Below, one piece after another: positions 27,459-37,222 of a DNA stretch of 64,000 bases. How positions within the stretch are numbered: the stretch's first letter is position 1; every line of letters starts with the position of its first letter. The position numbers and the translations under genes were made by a program. The notes below the pieces were generated by a model, which was not told the DNA's origin, did no database searches, and worked only from the letters and a program-made list of their open reading frames with translations. Source of the stretch: DASQUK01 sp963756425 (GTDB lineage Bacteria; Actinomycetota; Acidimicrobiia; Acidimicrobiales; VFJN01); assembly GCA_963756425.1 (NCBI GenBank), contig CAVWNW010000002.1, positions 1-64,000 of the forward strand. Reading direction: 5' to 3'.

Positions 27459-30046
27459 CCGATGCCGGCGGCGGCGCGGGCCTGGTCCAGCGCCTCGTCG
27501 AGGCGTGAAGCATCGCGGCCGCCGGCAACCGCCAGCTCCGGGCTCTTGCCACCGCCGCCCCCGACGGTCCTGGCCGACTCGGCGATCAGCTCCGCGGCCT
27601 TGAGGCCGCCGTCCTTGGTGACGGCCGCCACCAGGGCGACGCCGCCACCGGGGGGCTCGCCGCCGAGCACCACCGCCCGGACGCCCGGGGCCTCGCGCAC
27701 GGCGACCGCCAGGTCGCGCAGGTCGTCGCGGGCGAGGGCGTCGACCCGGGCGACCACGACGCCCTCGACCGCGGCGGAAGCCAGATCACCCGCCCGGCTC
27801 CCCGCGGCCTGACGCCGCAGGTCCTTGAGCTCGTCGCGCAGGGTCTTGAGCTCGCCGCGGAGCCTCTCGGCGGCGAGCGGCAGTTCGTCGGGGGTGGTGC
27901 CCAGCATGTCGGCCGCCCTCGACACCAACTCCTCCTCCTGGCGCAGGCGCTCGATCGGGCCGAATCCCGTCACCGCCTCGATGCGCCGCAGGTTGGAGCC
28001 GATCGACCCCTCGCTCACAACCTTGAGCGGGCCGATGTCGCCCAGGCGGCGCACGTGGGTGCCGCCGCACAGCTCCACCGAGTGCTCGCCCGCCTCCAGG
28101 ACCCGCACGATGTCGCCGTACTTGTCGCCGAAGAACGCGATGGCGCCCAGCGCCCGGGCCTCGTCCATGGTGGTCTCGAAGTGCCGCACCGGAGCGTTGT
28201 GGAGGATCTCGTGATTGGCCAGGTCCTCGATGGCCCGCAGCTGGTCGTCGGTGACCGGCTCGAAGTGGCTGAAGTCGAACCTCAGCCGGTCGGGCGCGAC
28301 CAACGAACCCTGCTGCTTCACGTGGTTGCCGAGCACCTGGCGCAGGGCCCAGTGGAGGATGTGGGTGCCGGTGTGGTTGCGGCGGATGGCATCGCGGCGT
28401 TCGCCGTCGATGCGCGCCAGTGCCCGCTGGCCGACCTCGATCGCACCCTCCTGCAGCTTCACGTGGTGCGCGTGGAGGCCCGGCAGCGCGTAGGTGGTGT
28501 CGACAACCTCGGCCATGCCCGTGTCGGTGGTGATGGTGCCGGTGTCGCCGATCTGGCCACCCGCCTCGGCGTAGAAGGGCGTGCGGTCGAGGTAGACGGC
28601 GTCGCCGATGACGCCGATCACGGTGGCCTCGGTCTCGTACTCCCTGCGGCCGGTGAACTCGGTCGGCCCGTGCTCGACCAACAGGCGGCGCTGGGCGTCG
28701 ACCTCCTCGCCGGTGGCGACGCCGCCGGCCCTGCCCGCCTCGCGCGCCCGCCGGCGCTGCTCCTCCATGGCCGACTCGAAGCCGTCGACGTCGACGTCGA
28801 AGCCGCGGAGCTGTGCCATCTCCTGCGTCACCTCGAACGGGAAGCCGTAGGTGTCGTGCAGCAGGAACGCCACGTCGCCCGGGAGCGTGCCACCCGCACC
28901 GAGGCGGTCGAGCTGGGTGTCGAGGATCTGCGACCCCCGGGCCAGCGTGCGCCGGAACGACTCCTCCTCGCGGGTGATGATCGGCACCACCAGGTCGCGG
29001 TTGGTGACCAGCACGGGATAGTCCTCGCCCATCAGTTCGATCGTGCGCTCGACCATCGGCGGCAGCACCGGCCGCTCGACGCCGAGGAGGTACGCGAAGC
29101 GGATCGCGCGCCGGATGATGCGCCGCAGCACGTAGCCGCGGTCCTCGTTGGACGGGATCACGCCGTCGGCCACCAGGAATGTCATGGTGCGGGCGTGGTC
29201 GGCGAGGAGCCGGAGGGCGATGTCACCGAGCTCGGACTCGCCCAGGCGGTGCCCGGTCACCGACTGCGCCTCGTCCACCAGCTCGCGCAGGATGTCGGAG
29301 TCGTAGAGGCTGTGGCTGCCGGCGAGCACGGCCATGATGCGCTCGAGCCCGGCGCCCGTGTCGATGTTCTTGTTCGGCAGGTCGCTGAGCTCGCCATCGG
29401 CGCCGCGGTTGTACTGGGGGAACACGAGGTTCCAGAGCTCGACGTAGCGCTCCTCGGCCTCGGGGTTGGCAGGGCCGCCGTCGGGGCCGAACTCCGGGCC
29501 GTTGTCCCAGAAGATCTCCGACGACGGACCGCAGGGCCCGGTATCGCCCATCTCCCAGAAGTTTTCCTTGTCGAGCCGCTGCACACGCTCGGGCGGGATG
29601 CCGACGACGTCGGTCCAGATGTCGGCTGCCTCGTCGTCGCTCACGTGCACGGTGACCCACAGGCGTTCCGGGTCGAGGCCCAGCACCTCGGTGACGAACT
29701 CCCATGCCCAGACGATGGCCTCGGTCTTGAAGTAGTCGCCGAAGCTGAAGTTGCCGAGCATCTCGAAGAAGCTGAGATGCCGGTCGGAGCGGCCGATGGC
29801 GTCGAGGTCGTTGTGCTTGCCGCCCGCCCGCACGCAACGCTGCGCCGATGCGGCGCGAGGTGGATGGAACGGCGGCGGTTCCTCGCCCAGGAAGTAGGGG
29901 ACGAACTGCATCATCCCCGAGTTGGTGAACATCGGTGCGCTCGGGTGCGTCGGGATGAGGCTGGCCGACGGCACGAGCGTGTGCAGCCTGGCGGCGAAGA
30001 ACTCGTTCCAGGCGCGGCGTAGCTCGGCAGATGTCCGCGGTGCCAT
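27455..30046 (-). CDS. alaS: Alanyl-tRNA synthetase
   Basis: Class II synthetase that charges tRNA-Ala, with an editing domain. The 863-residue length is typical. The N-terminal catalytic part has FFAARLHTLVPSASLIPTHP and TNSGMMQFVPYFLG, and GAGLERIMAVLAG is motif 3-like near residue 230. The editing-domain zinc motifs are HTGTHILHWALRQ near 555 and CGGTHVRRLGDIG near 660. A C-terminal oligomerisation domain (AVAGGRDASRLDEALDQARA) ends the protein. It precedes ruvX and mltG; together with rarA and two small membrane genes it forms a probable operon. Confidence 0.97.
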   Translation of the reverse strand: MAPRTSAELRRAWNEFFAARLHTLVPSASLIPTHPSAPMFTNSGMMQFVPYFLGEEPPPFHPPRAASAQRCVRAGGKHNDLDAIGRSDRHLSFFEMLGNFSFGDYFKTEAIVWAWEFVTEVLGLDPERLWVTVHVSDDEAADIWTDVVGIPPERVQRLDKENFWEMGDTGPCGPSSEIFWDNGPEFGPDGGPANPEAEERYVELWNLVFPQYNRGADGELSDLPNKNIDTGAGLERIMAVLAGSHSLYDSDILRELVDEAQSVTGHRLGESELGDIALRLLADHARTMTFLVADGVIPSNEDRGYVLRRIIRRAIRFAYLLGVERPVLPPMVERTIELMGEDYPVLVTNRDLVVPIITREEESFRRTLARGSQILDTQLDRLGAGGTLPGDVAFLLHDTYGFPFEVTQEMAQLRGFDVDVDGFESAMEEQRRRAREAGRAGGVATGEEVDAQRRLLVEHGPTEFTGRREYETEATVIGVIGDAVYLDRTPFYAEAGGQIGDTGTITTDTGMAEVVDTTYALPGLHAHHVKLQEGAIEVGQRALARIDGERRDAIRRNHTGTHILHWALRQVLGNHVKQQGSLVAPDRLRFDFSHFEPVTDDQLRAIEDLANHEILHNAPVRHFETTMDEARALGAIAFFGDKYGDIVRVLEAGEHSVELCGGTHVRRLGDIGPLKVVSEGSIGSNLRRIEAVTGFGPIERLRQEEELVSRAADMLGTTPDELPLAAERLRGELKTLRDELKDLRRQAAGSRAGDLASAAVEGVVVARVDALARDDLRDLAVAVREAPGVRAVVLGGEPPGGGVALVAAVTKDGGLKAAELIAESARTVGGGGGKSPELAVAGGRDASRLDEALDQARAAAGIG

Positions 30047-30120
30047 AAGTGGTGTCAGCCTAGGCTCCGGCGTGGATTGGAGACGCCATAGTTCCAGCTA
30101 GCGCCGCGGTCCGGGCGCGC

Positions 30121-30372
30121 CTACGGGCGGATGCCCGGGCCCAGGTCCGCCCGCAGCTCGGCCTCGCGCTCGCGCATTGCGCTGCGGCCCTCGGCCACGG
30201 CGTCCCGCACGCCCGAGCCGAGCCTGCGCGCCGAGGCGGTCGTGTCCGCCCGCAGCTGTTCGGGGGCATAGCGGCGCACGGTGCGACGGATCCGGCGCCG
30301 GACCCACATGGCCCCACCGAAGCCGGCGGTCGCCCCGGACGTGAACCACACGAGCCGCCGGATCACGTACAT
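30121..30372 (-). CDS. Small hypothetical protein with one membrane segment
   Basis: 83 residues beginning MYVIRRLVWFTSGATAGFGG, with a short hydrophobic stretch at about 8-23 followed by a very basic region (VRRRIRRTVRRYAPEQLRAD) and a charged helical tail ending in ADLGPGIRP. It resembles small membrane-anchored proteins found between rarA and alaS in other actinobacteria, but no function is known. ATG at 30370-30372 shares one base with the stop of the upstream DUF948-like gene (TGATG), indicating coupling. Confidence 0.75.
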   Translation of the reverse strand: MYVIRRLVWFTSGATAGFGGAMWVRRRIRRTVRRYAPEQLRADTTASARRLGSGVRDAVAEGRSAMREREAELRADLGPGIRP

Positions 30373-30773
30373 CAGCCGTCGCCCCTCGGGCCGCCGGGGT
30401 CGGTGGCGCCGTTGTCGCCGCGGCGCCCACGCAGCCGCCGGGCCGCCTTGGCGGTCCCGCTGGCGAACGCCACACCCTTGATCACCGGGTTGGCCATCGC
30501 GATGTAGGCGAGCCGCGAGGCCGAGTCCACCGTGCCGGTCACCGACTCGGCCGTCGTGACGAGCCGGTCGAGCCGCTCGATCTCTCCGTTCGCAGCGTCG
30601 ACGGTCGACCTCATGTCGTCGAGCACCGGGACCGTCTCGGTCCGCAGCAGGTGAGCGACCTCGCGCAGCGCCCGGAGGGTCCGGAGCAGCGCCACCACCC
30701 CGACCGCCAACAGCACCACCGCCACCACGCTGGCGGTGGCGACGATGATCGCGGCCAGGTCGGAGGCAGTCAC
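30372..30773 (-). CDS. DUF948-like membrane protein
   Basis: 133 residues. An N-terminal membrane helix (LAAIIVATASVVAVVLLAVG) is followed by an amphipathic helical region (LREVAHLLRTETVPVLDDMR then VDAANGEIERLDRLVTTAES) of the DUF948 pattern, and a basic tail. Such proteins occur next to small membrane proteins in many Gram-positives; the function is unknown. The start is GTG at 30771-30773, overlapping the rarA stop as GTGA. Confidence 0.8.
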   Translation of the reverse strand: MTASDLAAIIVATASVVAVVLLAVGVVALLRTLRALREVAHLLRTETVPVLDDMRSTVDAANGEIERLDRLVTTAESVTGTVDSASRLAYIAMANPVIKGVAFASGTAKAARRLRGRRGDNGATDPGGPRGDG

Positions 30774-32173
30774 TCCCGGTCCTCCTCCCGATCGGGGTCC
30801 TCGGCGTCGATCTGCTTGGCGAGCCGTTCCATGCGCTTGGCGATCTCCTGCTCGAAGCCGTGGTCGGAGGGCTCGTAGTAGACGGCGTGCGCGGCGTCGT
30901 CCGGAAGGTATTGCTGACGCAGCCATCCCCGCGGGTCGTCGTGAGGATACTCGTAGCCGACGCCGTGCCCGAGCGAGCGGGCCGAGCGGTAGTCCGCGTC
31001 GCGCAGCTGCACCGGGACCTCGCCGCCGATCCCGTTGCGCACGTCCTCGCGGGCCCGCCATATGCCCATCGCGGCGCGATTCGACTTGGGCGCGGTGGCC
31101 AGGTGGACCACCGCCTGCGCGAGGTTGAGCTGGGCCTCGGGCAGCCCCACGTACTCGACGGCGTGGGCGGCGGCGGTGGCGACCACCAACCCCAGCGGGT
31201 CGGCCTCGCCGATGTCCTCGCTGGCGAGGATGACCAGCCGGCGGGCGATGAAGCGGGCATCCTCGCCCGCCTCCAGCATGCGGGCCAGGTAGTGGAGCGC
31301 CGCCTGGGGGTCGGACCCCCGCACGCTCTTGATGAACGCCGAGATCACGTCGTAGTGCTCGTCGCGTCCGTAGCGGTGGAGCTTCGTGCCCAGCGCCGCC
31401 TCGGCATCGGCCACGGTGACGCGGGGAGCAACCTCCGCGGCGCGCCCGCCACCCGCCTCGCCCGTGCCGCCCCCGTTGTCGCGGCGGGCCCGGGCGAGCG
31501 CCACCGCAACCTCCAGGCTGGTCAGCGCCTGCCGGCCGTCGCCGCCCGCCCGCTCGGCCAGGTGGGCAAGCGCCTCCTCGTCGGCGTCGGCGCCCTCCGC
31601 CTCCAGCCCCTTGTGCAGCAGCAGCTCCACCGCCGGCGGGTCCAGCGGCTGGAGCCGGAAGAGCGTCGACCGCGACAGAAGTGGCGGGTTGACCTCGAAG
31701 TAGGGGTTCTCGGTGGTGGCCCCTATCAGCACCAGCAGGCCGCTCTCCACCGAGGGCAGCAGGGCGTCCTGCTGAGCCTTGTTGAAGCGGTGGACCTCGT
31801 CGAGGAACAGGATCGTCCCCTGTTCCTGCTCCCCCAGCCGCTGCTCGGCCCTGGCCAGCACCTCGCGCACGTCCTTGACGCTGGCCGACACCGCCGACAG
31901 TTGCTCGAACGCCTTGGCCGTGTGGCGGGCGATGACCTGGGCCAGCGTGGTCTTGCCGGTGCCGGGTGGGCCCCAGAAGATCGCCGATGACAGTCGGTCG
32001 GACTCCACCAGCACCCGCAACGGCTGGCCCGGGCCCACCAGCTCGTCCTGGCCCACGATGTCGTCGAGCGACCGAGGTCGCAGCCGCGCCGCCAGCGGCG
32101 CCTGCCGCGCCAACCTCTCCTCGGCCGCGGCGGCGAAGAGGTCATCCCCGACGGGCCCGGACTTCCGCGGCAT
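30770..32173 (-). CDS. rarA: Replication-associated recombination protein A
   Basis: AAA+ ATPase of the RarA/MgsA/WRNIP1 family that acts at stalled replication forks. The 467-residue protein has Walker A FWGPPGTGKTTLAQVIARHT near residues 65-84, Walker B TILFLDEVHRFNKAQQD near 121-137, and sensor 1 LIGATTENPYFEVNPPLLSR near 149-168. The C-terminal helical tetramerisation region includes KSVRGSDPQAALHYLARMLE. The start is ATG at 32171-32173 (MPRKSGPVG); the open frame upstream is arginine/proline-rich and not conserved. First gene of the rarA-alaS-ruvX-mltG series, divergent from the next gene. Confidence 0.95.
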   Translation of the reverse strand: MPRKSGPVGDDLFAAAAEERLARQAPLAARLRPRSLDDIVGQDELVGPGQPLRVLVESDRLSSAIFWGPPGTGKTTLAQVIARHTAKAFEQLSAVSASVKDVREVLARAEQRLGEQEQGTILFLDEVHRFNKAQQDALLPSVESGLLVLIGATTENPYFEVNPPLLSRSTLFRLQPLDPPAVELLLHKGLEAEGADADEEALAHLAERAGGDGRQALTSLEVAVALARARRDNGGGTGEAGGGRAAEVAPRVTVADAEAALGTKLHRYGRDEHYDVISAFIKSVRGSDPQAALHYLARMLEAGEDARFIARRLVILASEDIGEADPLGLVVATAAAHAVEYVGLPEAQLNLAQAVVHLATAPKSNRAAMGIWRAREDVRNGIGGEVPVQLRDADYRSARSLGHGVGYEYPHDDPRGWLRQQYLPDDAAHAVYYEPSDHGFEQEIAKRMERLAKQIDAEDPDREEDRE

Positions 32174-32286
32174 TCCGGCGAGGGTACCGGCGTTCGACCT
32201 GGGAATCGCTGGGCGCGGCGCCGTGCCCGGTCGCGGGCGCAGTCGGTCATTGCCACTCCCTGACCAGGGGATGCGACAATCTGGGC

Positions 32287-33036
32287 GTGTCCGAGGCACG
32301 GCGACGGGTGACGCTGACGCACGACGAGGTCGCCCGCGTGCTGCACCGGGCGTCCGAGATCGAGGCGGCCGCGGACGGACCGGCGACGGGCGACCACTAC
32401 GACGCCGAGGCGGTCGAGCAGGCGGCCGTCGAGGTGGGGCTGTCGCCCGCCGCGGTCCGTCAGGCGGTCGCGGAGCTGCGGGTCGGCGTCCTGCCGGCGG
32501 ACGTCCCCGCGGGGCGGCTCGACCGCAGCCGTGTCGCCACCTCGCGCTTCGTCGCCCAGCAACGCCTCGTCGAGCGGCGGCCCGAGGCGGTGCACGCCGC
32601 CGTCGACCGCTTCCTGCGCAGCCAGATGCTGGAGCTGCGGCGGCGTAGCGGCGACCGCGCGCTGTACCGCCCCCGCCGCGACCTGGTCGCCAGCCTCCGG
32701 CGCGGGCTCGACTTCGCCGGCGCGATCAAGCTCGACGGCATTCGGACGGTGTCGGCGCTGGCGACGCCCGCCGACGAGCGCACGCTGGTGCGCGTGGAGG
32801 CGGAGCTGGCGTCCAGCCGGGCCAACGTCGTGGCGGGCGCCGCGGGCACGGGTGCGGGCGTCGCCCTGCTCATGGGCATCGGCGGGGCGCTGGCCGCCGA
32901 GCCCGGACTGGTCATCGCCGCGGTGCCGGCGGGCGCGGCCGTGAGCGCGGGTGGCCTCCGGATCGCAGGCGGCCGCTGGCGCCAGCGCCGCGACGACGTC
33001 GCCGAGGTGCTCGCCGCCCTCCTGGACCGGCTCTGA
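32287..33036 (+). CDS. Hypothetical membrane protein with helical N-terminal domain
   Basis: 249 residues. The N-terminus (LTHDEVARVLHRASEIEAA, then VEQAAVEVGLSPAAVRQAVA) is a small helical domain seen at the front of various membrane proteins. The centre is basic. Two hydrophobic segments near residues 180-225 (GAGVALLMGIGGALAA and LVIAAVPAGAAVSAGG) suggest a membrane hairpin. The start is GTG at 32287-32289; an earlier open frame lies opposite rarA and is a shadow. Function unknown. It is the only plus-strand gene before 44.9 kb, transcribed towards aspS. Confidence 0.75.
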   Translation: MSEARRRVTLTHDEVARVLHRASEIEAAADGPATGDHYDAEAVEQAAVEVGLSPAAVRQAVAELRVGVLPADVPAGRLDRSRVATSRFVAQQRLVERRPEAVHAAVDRFLRSQMLELRRRSGDRALYRPRRDLVASLRRGLDFAGAIKLDGIRTVSALATPADERTLVRVEAELASSRANVVAGAAGTGAGVALLMGIGGALAAEPGLVIAAVPAGAAVSAGGLRIAGGRWRQRRDDVAEVLAALLDRL

Positions 33037-33049
33037 GCCGCCCCCAGAC

Positions 33050-33104
33050 CCGAACTTGTCGCAGTTGGCGCTGCCATGGCCGCCCTACATGCGGCAAGTT
33101 CGGG
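33050..33104. repeat. Dispersed inverted-end repeat, copy C, between convergent genes
   Basis: About 55 bp on the + strand from CCGAACTTGTCGCAG to TGCGGCAAGTTCGG around GCGCTGCCATGGC. It lies between the stop of the plus-strand membrane protein and that of aspS, where a bidirectional hairpin could also act as a terminator. The best-preserved inverted ends of the three copies are here. Confidence 0.75.
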
Positions 33105-33115
33105 GGTGGGTGGCG

Positions 33116-34889
33116 TCAGGCCTTGGGCGGCAGCGTCCGCAGGCCCAGCTCGGCAAGGTGCGCGGGCTCGATCGGCGTGGGCGCGCCGGTCAGCGGATCG
33201 ACGCCCGACTGGGTCTTGGGGAAGGCGATGACCTCGCGGATGTTCTCCTCGCCAACCAGCAACGCCACCAGCCGGTCGATCCCGATGGCGAAGCCCGCGT
33301 GGGGTGGGGCCCCGTAGCGGAAGGCATCGAGCAGGAACCCGAACCGCTCCTGCGCCTGTTCGTCGGAGATGCCGAGCACCCGGAAGACGGTGCGCTGCAC
33401 GTCCGCCCGGTGGATCCGGACCGAGCCCGAGCCGAGCTCCCAGCCGTTGAGCACCAGGTCGTACGCCTGGGACCGCACGCCCAGCAGGTCCTCCGGGTCG
33501 CGGGACGCCAGCAGCTCGAGATCGTCCGGGTGCGGCATGGTGAACGGGTGGTGAGCCGGCACCGGCCTGCCCTCCTCGTCCAGCGCCTCGAAAAGCGGGA
33601 AGTCGACCACCCACAGGAAGTTGAGGCCGCCCTCCGTCACCGGTGGCCGGCCCAGCTCGAGGCGGAGCAGGCCCAGCACGTGACGGACCACCCGCCGATC
33701 GTCGGCCACCAGGAACAGCAGGTCACCCGGCTCGGCATCCATGCCTTCGCGTACCTTGGTGAGCTCGTCGTCCGACAGGAACTTGGCCACCGGGCTGTCG
33801 AGGCCTTCGTCCGTGACTCGCATCCACACCAGGCCCTTGGCGCCCCAGCGCTTGGCCTCGTCGGTCAAGTCGTCGAGCCGCTTGCGCGAGGTCGCCTCGC
33901 TGCCGCCCGGCTGCCGGATCCCCTTGACGCACTGGCCGGCGAACGCCTTGAAGCCGCTGTCGGCGAACACGTCCGAGAGCTCGACCAGCTCCATGCCGAA
34001 GCGCACGTCCGGCTTGTCCGAGCCGTAGCGCTCCATGGCCTCGTGCCACGTGATCGTCGGCATGTCCCCGACGTCGTCGATCGACGTCACGGCAGCGACG
34101 CAGCGGCGCACCGCGTCGGACACGAAGTCCCGGACCTCGTCGCGCCCCACGAAGCTGGCCTCCAGGTCGAGCTGCGTGAACTCGAACTGGCGGTCGGCCC
34201 GGGGGTCCTCGTCGCGCAGGCAGTGGGCGATCTGGTAGTAGCGATCGATCCCTCCCACCATGCAGAGCTGCTTGAACAGCTGTGGGCTCTGCGGCAGGGC
34301 ATAGAAGCTGCCCGGTTGCAGCCGCGACGGGACCACGAAGTCCCGGGCCCCCTCGGGCGTCGATGCGATCAGCAGCGGGGTCTCGATCTCGACGAAGCCC
34401 TGCTCCTCCATCGAGCTCCGGAACGCAGCGTTCGCCAGCGCCCGCGCCCGCAGGTTGCCCAGCATCCGCCCGCGGCGCAGGTCGACGTAGCGGTACCGCA
34501 GCCGGAGGATCTCGTCGGCCTCCACGCGCTCGTCCACGGGGAACGGCGGCGGCTCGGCGACGCCGAGGATCTCGACCTCGCACTCGCCGAGCTCGACCTC
34601 CCCGGTGGCCAGGGTGGGGTTTGCTGTTCCCTCGGGACGCAGGCGCACCACGCCCGGTGATGCGGGCGACCCACTCGTTGCGTGCGTCGACCGATCCGTC
34701 GACGACGCACTGCACGAGCCCCTCGCGATCGCGCAGGTCGACGAACGCCAGGTGCTCACCGTGCTCGCGGCGGTGCGCCACCCAGCCACACACCGTGACG
34801 CGCTGGCCGACGTGGGCCGGGCGGAGCTCGCCGCACCAGTGCGTGCGCAGGCCCCGTGCCGGGCCCGCCTGGCCGACGCGGCCGCTCAC
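33116..34889 (-). CDS. aspS: Aspartyl-tRNA synthetase, one frame break
   Basis: Class IIb synthetase charging tRNA-Asp (or Asp/Asn). The N-terminal anticodon-binding domain (GELRPAHVGQRVTVCGWVAH, RREHGEHLAFVDLRDREGLV) ends at ARITG and the frame then shifts to VVRLRPEGTANPTLATGEVE. One extra base in the CCC tract at about 34650-34656 explains it, and the total is one over a multiple of three (about 590 residues). The catalytic part has RYRYVDLRRGRMLGNL, the inserted GAD-type domain, and motif 3 GFAIGIDRLVALLVGEENIR. GTG at 34887-34889 overlaps the hisS stop as GTGA. An essential gene, so the break is probably a sequence error. Confidence 0.9.
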
Positions 34890-36163
34890 GTGCCCGAGTC
34901 CTCGGGGTGGGCCGCCAACAACTTGCGCACCACGTCGACGACGTGGTCGCGGTCGACGACCTCCTGCTCGCTGCGCGCCAGGTCGCGCACCGTCGCCGTC
35001 CCGTCGGCCGCCTCGCGTTCGCCGACGATCACCGCCACGTGGGCACCCGAACGGCCGGCCGCCTTCATCTGGGCCTTCATCGACCGACCATCGAACGCCC
35101 GATCCGTCCGCAAGCCGGCGGCCCGCAGCTCGGCGCTGACGTCACGAGCCGCCCGGCCATCGGTCGTGTCGACCACGAAGGCGTCGAGGCTGGACGCCGG
35201 CGCAGCGAAGACTCCTTCGGCGTCGCACGCCAGCAGCATCCGCTCGATCCCGGAACCGAATCCGATGCCGGGGGTGGGGGGACCGCCCAGCTGCTCGACC
35301 AGTCCGTCGTAGCGCCCGCCCCCGATGATCGTCGACTGCGCGGTGTCCAGGGCCTCGCTCTGGAACTCGAACAGGGTGTGCGTGTAGTAGTCGAGGCCGC
35401 GGACGAGGCCCGGCTCGACCTCGAACGGGATGCCGAGCGACCGCAGGCCGTCCTCGACCCGTTCGAAGTGTCGGCGCGAGGCGTCGTCGAACACATCGGC
35501 GATGCGGGGGGCATCGGCCACCGCCGCCTGTGTCGCCGGCCGCTTGGAATCCAGCACCCGCAGCGGGTGGCTGTCGATCTTCTCGCGATCCTCAGGGGCC
35601 AAATCGCCGGCCCGGCCGCGCAGCCATGCGGTGAGCGCCTCGCCGTACGCGACCCGGTCCGCGGGGGTTCCGAGCGTGTTCACGATGAGCCGCCACCGCC
35701 GCAGGCCAAGGGCGTCGAGGTAGGCGCCCCCGAGGGCGATGACCTCCACGTCCAGGTCGGGGTCGGCCGCGCCGATGGCCTCGACGTCCAGCTGGTGGTG
35801 CTGGCGCAGGCGGCCCGCCTGTGGGCGCTCGTAGCGGAACACCGGGGTGACGCACCACACCTTCCACGGCGTCGGCGGGCGGTGCTGCACGTACGCGCGG
35901 ACGACCGAGGCGGTGGCCTCGGGCCGCAGGGCGAGGTGGCGGTCGCCCTTGTCGTGGAAGTCGTACATCTCCTTGCGGACGACGTCGGTGCCGACGCCCA
36001 GGCGCTGGAACACGCCGAGGTCCTCGAACAGCGGCCCGTGGACGAACCCGTAGCCGAAGCGCTCCGCCACTCCGGCGAACGTCGCGACCATCCGCTCCCA
36101 GCGCGCCGACGCCGGGGGCAGCACGTCCTGCGTGCCGATCGGGGCGCGGAAGGCTTCGCTCAT
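34886..36163 (-). CDS. hisS: Histidyl-tRNA synthetase
   Basis: Class II synthetase charging tRNA-His. The 425-residue protein begins with FRAPIGTQDVLPPASARWER. Motif 2 lies in VFRYERPQAGRLRQHHQLD near residues 107-125; the HisA motifs are LVRGLDYYTHTLFEFQS near 259 and IIGGGRYDGLVEQLGG near 285. A C-terminal anticodon-binding domain (DAFVVDTTDGRAARDVSAEL) follows. The start is ATG at 36161-36163. It is coupled to aspS, the usual hisS-aspS pair, and lies 81 bp after btuF. Confidence 0.96.
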   Translation of the reverse strand: MSEAFRAPIGTQDVLPPASARWERMVATFAGVAERFGYGFVHGPLFEDLGVFQRLGVGTDVVRKEMYDFHDKGDRHLALRPEATASVVRAYVQHRPPTPWKVWCVTPVFRYERPQAGRLRQHHQLDVEAIGAADPDLDVEVIALGGAYLDALGLRRWRLIVNTLGTPADRVAYGEALTAWLRGRAGDLAPEDREKIDSHPLRVLDSKRPATQAAVADAPRIADVFDDASRRHFERVEDGLRSLGIPFEVEPGLVRGLDYYTHTLFEFQSEALDTAQSTIIGGGRYDGLVEQLGGPPTPGIGFGSGIERMLLACDAEGVFAAPASSLDAFVVDTTDGRAARDVSAELRAAGLRTDRAFDGRSMKAQMKAAGRSGAHVAVIVGEREAADGTATVRDLARSEQEVVDRDHVVDVVRKLLAAHPEDSGT

Positions 36164-36244
36164 GACCCGCCGAGGCTAGCGGTGCCCCCATCCGCCCCCG
36201 AACCCGGTTGTCGCGCCCGGTCGGAGTGGATCGCGCCGGCCCGG

Positions 36245-37195
36245 CTAGCGGGCGTCGCCGGTGGCGTCGACGACGGCCGCAAGCAGCTCGACGATGCGCG
36301 GACCCCAGCGCGAGGAGATGTCCGCGTCGAGGACGACCACCGCGTCGTCCCGCACGGCCTGGAGCTCGTCCCAACCGGGCCGGGCGGCGACCTCGGCGGG
36401 ATCCTGGCCCGTGCCGTCGGTATGGGCCAGGAATATGACGTCGGGGTCGGCATCGAGCACGTACTCGGCAGACAGCTGCGGGAAGCCTCCGGCGGTGTCG
36501 TTCACGGCGTCGGCGATGCTCACCATGCCGGCCAGGCCGAGGAGCTCGCCGATGAACGTGTCCGACGTGACCGTGTACAGGTCGTCGCTCAGCTCGTAGA
36601 AGTAGCGGAGTTGCGGGTCGCGCTCGGGCGCCGATGCCGCGAGCCGCTCGAGCTCGGATCGCAGGTCGGCGGCCAGGGTGGCGGCGGCGTCGGGGTGGCC
36701 CGTGGCATCGCCCAGCACGTCGATATGGCGGTAGACGTCGTCGAGGCTCGCGGCACTGGGGAGCAGCAGGGTCGGTATCCCCAGCGTGTCGAGGGCTTCC
36801 ACGACGCCGTCACGATCGCCGGCGACGACGACGAGATCGGGCTCATAGCCGCCGATGGCCTCGACGTTGGGCTTGAAGCCACTGAGATCGGTGACCGGCG
36901 TGCCGTCCGGGAAGTCGGAGTGCCGGTCGACCGCGACCACCTGATCGCCAGCCTCGATCGCGAAGAGCAGCTCGGTGAGGGACGGCGACAACGACACGAT
37001 GCGCTCCGGCTGTTCCGCGAGCTCCACGGTGCCGTTGTCGGCGGTGACGACGACGGGGAACGCCGCTTCGGCGTCGGCGGGCTGCGCTGCGGCCGTCTCC
37101 GACGACGCGGTGTCGGCATCGTCGCCGCAGCCACCCACGACCGTGGCCGCTGCGATCAGGACGGCGGTAACGCGGGCGGTGGCGGTGCGTGGCAT
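36245..37195 (-). CDS. BtuF-like ABC transporter substrate-binding lipoprotein
   Basis: Periplasmic-type binding protein of the cobalamin/siderophore class (helical-backbone fold). The 316-residue protein has a signal peptide with lipobox-like VVGGC at residues 19-23, an Asp/Ala-rich linker, and ERIVSLSPSLTELLFAIEAG, the standard family start. GDQVVAVDRHSDFP and GYEPDLVVV follow. Its position as the last gene of the cobalamin-riboswitch operon favours corrinoid or cobalt-related cargo. The permease and ATPase (BtuC/BtuD) are not in the window. It starts 27 bp after the chelatase stop. Confidence 0.85.
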   Translation of the reverse strand: MPRTATARVTAVLIAAATVVGGCGDDADTASSETAAAQPADAEAAFPVVVTADNGTVELAEQPERIVSLSPSLTELLFAIEAGDQVVAVDRHSDFPDGTPVTDLSGFKPNVEAIGGYEPDLVVVAGDRDGVVEALDTLGIPTLLLPSAASLDDVYRHIDVLGDATGHPDAAATLAADLRSELERLAASAPERDPQLRYFYELSDDLYTVTSDTFIGELLGLAGMVSIADAVNDTAGGFPQLSAEYVLDADPDVIFLAHTDGTGQDPAEVAARPGWDELQAVRDDAVVVLDADISSRWGPRIVELLAAVVDATGDAR

Positions 37196-37222
37196 CGGAC
37201 GCTCCTCGGTGTCTGGGTCAGC